Below are positions 43,501-49,500 of a stretch of 64,000 nucleotides of DNA, piece after piece. Every line of letters starts with the position of its first letter. Position 1 is the first letter of the stretch. The DNA is taken from positions 105,393 through 169,392 of the forward strand of contig CANRNL010000001.1 of the NCBI GenBank assembly GCA_947631965.1, written 5' to 3'. A model generated the notes under the pieces. The model saw nothing but the letters and a program-made list of their open reading frames with translations, was not told where the DNA came from and did no database searches. This DNA comes from an uncultured Clostridia bacterium (GTDB lineage: Bacteria; Bacillota; Clostridia; Monoglobales; Monoglobaceae). A program made the translations under genes and the position numbers.

Positions 43501-46500
43501 TTGCGCCGTTGACCAATACGCCTGATACGAGCCGTTGGGCAGACCCGTGCTCGCGTCGATTATCGGCTCGCCGATCGTCGAGTTGTTACCGAGCTGACCG
43601 TAGCTGCTGCCGCCGACCGTGTAAACGTAACCGTCCTTCGCAACAAACACGCCAAAGCCCTGCGCGTAAGTTCCGTCCGTCTCGCCCGCCTCTATTTGAA
43701 CTATATCTTTGAGGTTGCCGTCGCCCTGCTGTCCGCCGAGAACCTGCCTAACCTCCGTACCGGTAGTGCCGTCCGCCCAAGCACTGCCTACGCCGACCAT
43801 ACCTTCGTTGTTGTAGCCCGCCGCATAAACCGCGCCCGACTTGTCGAGGAAGTACGAGTATGTTCCGTTTTGATATCTCATACCTGCCGACAACGACACG
43901 ATGTTGTGCAGCCTATTGCCGCTCTCGCCGTACAGCTTGTTCGCCTTAACAAGAGTGGTATTATATACTCCTCCCGCCGTGCCGGTCTGACCGTCGCCCA
44001 GACCGCCGAAAGCCGACGAACCCGTGCCGTAAACGTCGCCGTCTTCGGTGAGAACCAATGTATTGTAGTAGCTGTTGCTCGAACCTGTCGAAATCTCAAC
44101 CACGTTTTTCACAAATACTTCGGTGCTGCTCTGCTCTCCGCTAAGCATTTGCGTCGGAACGCCGCGAGTAGACGCATCGCCAACGCCGAGCTGACCCACG
44201 TTGTTATAGCCCCAGCCGTAAACCGTACCGTTGGATTTGAGCGCAACCATATGCTGACCGCCCGCAACCTGAATTACGTCGCTGAGGTACTCGCCGCCCG
44301 AACCGCCGCCGACTACGCGAACCGGCGAGGGATTGTTTGTTGTGTTCTTATTGTTTCCTATATTATAGTTTGCGCCGTAGCCCCACGTGTAAACCGCGCC
44401 GTCGGTCGTTACCGCCGCCGCAACGTAAGAGCCGGCATAGACATAAGCTATGTTTTTGAGATACTGCACGTCGCCCTCCGCGATTGTCGCGAGAGTCGCC
44501 TGCTCGCCCGCTACTACCTTAACGGGCGCGGTTATCGAACGCGCGCTCGGCGTAGCTGTGCCGTTACCGCACATTCCGTAGTAATTGTCGCCCCACGCGT
44601 AAACGCCGCCGTCCTTGTCGAGAGCAAGCACAAAGTACGCGCCCGCCGAAACCTGAACTATGTTTTGGAGATAACCGCTCTCGTCATTCTGTTCACCCGT
44701 CAGAACCTGCTGCGGGCTGACATAATAGGACGGGGAGGTCGTGCCGGTGCCCGCCTCGCCGTATACATTAAGACCCCAAGTCCAAACGGTGCCGTCCGCC
44801 TTGAGCGCAACCACGCTGTCAAAACCGCTCGAAACCATAGGTACCGCAACCGCGTCTTCGGGCTTAACGCTTACGCGTATAATCGCCTTGTAGCCCTCGT
44901 TGTCTGTTATAACAACGGGCGTGGTTCCGTAAAAACCATTGTTATTTGCTCTGATGGTCGTTCCCGAAATTGTAACCAAACGGGTGTCCATCACTTTGAG
45001 GCTTATACCCGCCGCGGCATACTTGCCCGCAATAAGGTTGAAGCCCTTTTCCTTTTCTATTTGAGACGCATCTATCACATGCGTTTGATTGGGCGTAAGC
45101 GTAACGTGCTTGTCCTTAACTCGGAGTATGTCGTTGCCGCCCGAAACCGTAACAGGCGAATATCTATGCACAGTCGTACCGTCGCCAAGCTGACCGTAGG
45201 AGTTGCCGCCCCATGCGTAAACCTTACCGTCCTTTGCGACAGCCGCCGCCCAGCCATAGTGAGATGCGGGATTAGCCGAGTTATCAGACTCAGCCGCCTC
45301 TATCTGAACTATATCGCTGAGAAGCGCGCCGCCCTGCACACCGCCGACTACGTTTTGAAGCTCAACTTCGTTGGTGGTCGCGGTGCCGTTACCCAATTCG
45401 CCTACTCCGTTATAGCCGACCGAGTGTACGTTGCCGACGCTGTCAAGATAAATCGAAAACGCTCCGTTGCCATATTGCATACCGGGAATTGCCGATATTA
45501 TATCATATTTTTTTGTATATGTTTTTTCTCCGCCGCCGTTATCATGCTCATCATATAGCACAGCCGTTTTTGCAAGAGTTGCGTAATTTCCGCCGGCGCG
45601 GGTACCAAGACCGTAATAGTCGCCGTTACCCATACCGTAAACCTCGCCGTCCTCGGTTACAATAAGAGAGTTGAAATAAGCGTCCGAACCGTTTGCCGCA
45701 ACCGAAACCGCCTTTTGCACATGTAATTCCGTTGCGCTTTGAGCGCCGCTGAGTACCTGGTAGGGATGCCATGTCGTTGTATTGGTTCCGGCCTGACCCT
45801 GATTGTTAAGACCCCAGCTCCAAACCGTACCGTTGGCTTTGAGCGCGAGGGAGTGCGCCGACATCGAAATCTGCACGATGTCGCTCAAATCTCCGGCGCT
45901 CTCCCAACCGCCGATAACCTTTACCGGCGTGGGGTTGCTCTGTATATTCGTATTGTTGCCCATATTTCCGTTAGAGCCGTAGCCCCATGTATAGACCGTG
46001 CCGTCCTTGGTCAAAGCCATTGACGAATAGTAGCCTGCCGACACCTGAACTATATCACTGAGGTATGCGCCCTCGTCTGTCGACTGCTCGCCCGCCAAGA
46101 CCTTTACCGGTGTTGAGCTGTAAACCTGATATCCGGTAGGAGTTCCGTCCTCGCCCAAAATCGGGTCGCCCTGATTGACTTTTCCGTTGCCTATCTGACC
46201 GTGTACATTTCTGCCCCAAGCATAGACGTTGCCATCCTTATCGAGAGCCAGAGAATGGTTGGTTCCCGCCGACACCTGAACAATGTTTTCGAGGTATTCG
46301 CCCGACGCAGTGGTCTGCTCACCCTTGAGTACCTGCGCGGGATACATCCAATAATTGGTGTTGTTCGCATTGATAAGCGAACCCTGCTTTACGCCAAGCT
46401 GACCGTAGTTGTTAAGACCCCAAGCCCAAACCGTACCGTCCGACTTCAGCGCAAGGAAGTATCCGTTACCCGCCGCAATCATCGGCGTTGCAACCGCGTT

Positions 46501-49500
46501 CTTCGGCTTAACGCTCACGCGGATAAGACCTCGGTAGCCGGCCTCGTCGGTAACGACTATCTGCGTCGTTCCGTAGTAGCCGCTGCTGTTCGCGGTTATA
46601 GTTCCGTTATTAACCGTTGCAATTCTCGTATCTATTGCCTTAAGTGTAATCGAAGATACCTTCGCGGTATCGTTAAACAGATTAAGACCGTATTTTCTCG
46701 TAACATTTTCTACATTTATTGTATATGTATCGCCTTCTTCAAGGTCAAGATTGATTATTCTGCCGCCTTTTGAATCTTTGATAACAAGTACGTCGTTACC
46801 GCCTGCCGTTTTAACGGGCAATGACGAATTGACAACCATACCGTTGCCCAACTGACCGTAGCCGTTACCGCCTGCCGCGTAAACACTGCCGTCAGAGGCA
46901 AGAAGCATACTGTGTACTTGTCCTTTGTTGTCCTCATTCGGATTTGTCGAAACCTGAATTATATCTGTAATAAGCTCGCCGCCCTGCTCTCCGCCGAGCA
47001 TATCGGTGGCAGCCAACGAAGCGTTTACAGCTGTAACGATTACGCCGTCTCCGCGCTGTCCGTCGTTATTGTATCCTGCCGTATGTACCTTTCCGTTTTC
47101 GTCTAACAAAAGCAGATAACCGCCATCCCAATTCCTCATACCCGGCATTATCTGAACCGTGTTAAACGTTGGAGTTGTCAAGGTGACCGCACCGTCTGAT
47201 GCGGTTTGTTTGTTATAGAACAGCGCCGGTCTTGTCGGAACATAGTAAGTTGCAGCCACGCCTGTACCAAGACCGCCGTAATTGCCGCAGCCCATTCCAT
47301 AAACATTATAATCATCGGTGAGAACCATCGAACTCATGGCTCTCCACCAAGATGTTGAATATGCTACCTGAACGGCATTATGCATAAACTCGCCGCCCTG
47401 CTCTCCGCCAAGCATCTGTACGGGCGCTGACGCCGCAGCGGACGAATTATTTCCAAGCGTTCCTCCGTTGTAGCCCCAGCCCCAAACCGTGCCGTCTGCT
47501 CTGAGCGCAAGTGAGCCGGACTTTGTATCTACCTGTACTATATCGGTAAGGTATGTTTCGCCTGTTGCTCCTCCGTGAACCTTTACCGGATAATTTACAC
47601 TTGTCCAGTTTTGCTCGTTACCTAACTGATAATTTGTTGTGTTGCTGTAACCCCAAGCGTAAACATCGCCGTCCTTGGTCAATGCCGAAGCGGTATAGTT
47701 ACCTGCGGATACTTGGGCAATATTACTTAAATACTCGCCGCCCTGCTCTCCGCCGTGAACTCTCACAGGAGTATATATACTGGCGTCGTTTGTTTCATTG
47801 CCGCATTCGCCGTTGCCCGAATAGCCCCAAGCGTAAACATCGCCGTCTTTGGTCAATGCAAGCGAGTAGTTTCCGCCTGCCGCAACTTGAATTATATCTT
47901 TAAGATACGCACCCTCAACAGCAGACTGCTCGCCCGCAAGCACTTGCGCCGGCGTAGTCCAATACGCTTGATTGGTCTGGGGATGAACGTTTGTATCTTT
48001 TCTTGTGCCAAGTCGTCCGTTATCATTGCTTCCCCAAGCCCAAACGGTACCGTCCGCTTTAAGCGCAAGGGTAAACGACTCGCCCGCCGCAACCATCGGA
48101 GTTGCAACGTCGCTCTCCTTTGCTCTTACTTCAAGCTCAATAACGCCCATATTGCTTGCGCTGTCGTAGTACGCAATCTGGGTTCTGCCCGCGGCTCTCA
48201 TCGTAATATTCGTGCCGTTCACGATTGCAACTCTCGGGTCGATAACCTTCGCCCTTGTTGCCGAGGAAGCATATGAGGTAACATTTATCGTTTGACCCAC
48301 ATATGACCTTATATGGTGAGTGCTGCTTGACGCAAGCACCTGAACCTCGTTTCCGAGAATTGTCGCCGTGTTTTCCTCCGGCTCGGTCGAATCAACCGGC
48401 TCGGTCGAATCGGTCGGCTCGACTGCCCGGCTCTCGTTTTCTTCGGGAGCCTGCTCCGAAATCTGCTCCGAAGCCTGTCCTTCGGCGGGAGCTTCGGCAG
48501 CCGTATCTTCGGCCGCGCTCTCCTCCGAATTTGTATTATTTGAATCTACATTATTATCTGTGTTTTCATCCGAACCGTTTTCATCCGCGCTTGCGACCGC
48601 GGCTGTACTTATGTTCCGCGCCGTCCGCGAGACGGGTTCGGTATTTATTTCGGGAACGCTCTGAACCGATACCATACCGGTCGCTTCATATTCTTCTATT
48701 CCCGAAGCAAGAGTTTTCTTTACGGAATATGTTGTTTCCGATTTCGCTTTTGCGTCTGCCTCTGCCTGTGCTTTTGCGTCTGCCTCCGCCTGTGCTTTTG
48801 CCTCAGCCTCTGCCTTCGCTTTTGCGTCAGCCTCCGCCTTTGCCTTCGCGTCTGCCTCTGCCTGTGCCTTCGCGTCTGCCTCTGCCTTTGCCTTTGCGTC
48901 TGCTTCTGCCTGTGCTTTTGCCTCAGCCTTTGCTTTCGCGTCAGCCTCTGCCTGTGCTTTTGCCTCGGCTTCTACTTTTGCCGCCTCTGCCGCCTCTGCC
49001 TTTGCTTTAGCTTCCGCTTCGGCTTTCGCCGCCGCCTCTGCCGCCGCTTCCGCTTCTGCCGCAGTATCGTCCTCCGCCTCGGTATCATCTGCCGCCGAAG
49101 TCTGCACGTCTGCCTTCGCTTCCGCTTCCGCCTTCGCTTTTGCCGCCGCTTCCTGCGCCGCCTTTGCTTCTTCCTCAGCCTTTGCCGCAGCCTCTGCCGC
49201 TTCGCTTGCCTTTGCCGCAGCCGAAGCGACCTCAGCCGCATTTGACTGAGTTTCTTCCTTATTATAATTATCACTTACGGCGGTATCGTCATTTGCGGAG
49301 GCGTCCTTATCCGCATAATTCAGCTTTTCCTTGCTCGAAAAGCCCATACCCTCCGATTTTTCTTCCTGTGCTTCCTGTTTGTTTTGCTCGTCGAGAGCCG
49401 CAAGGATTTCCTCGTCGGTCATATTCTCGTAGTCGGGCGCGTCCTTATCTCCGAACTCGGACAAGTCATAGACCGAGTTTTCCTGAGTAAGTCCCGAATT

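Larger units (their letters stand above)
21140..48330 (-). repeat. Array of about 18 Big-like + RCC1 modules
   Basis: In the minus-strand protein, runs of RCC1-type repeats (about 50-60 residues each, with AWG or WGWG, GQLG and SLAL..DG) are separated at regular intervals by a domain with the Big_2 signature (an FNL stretch, then IATV..DG.V.A...G.T.I.V). Big-like domains are centred near 48.2, 46.65, 45.0, 43.3, 41.5, 39.8, 37.9, 36.2, 34.4, 32.75, 31.3, 29.9, 28.3, 26.8, 25.45, 24.1, 22.7 and 21.3 kb, so the module is 1.3-1.9 kb. In the early modules many RCC1 repeats carry an insert with GGEQGGE. RCC1 repeats normally close into seven-bladed propellers; about seven repeats per module would suit one propeller per Big-like spacer, but I did not count every repeat. 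Confidence 0.82.

Noticed and set aside
21140..48330. CRISPR-like or satellite repeats
   Set aside because: The repeats are coding, in frame and degenerate at codon level; there are no short identical repeats with unique spacers.
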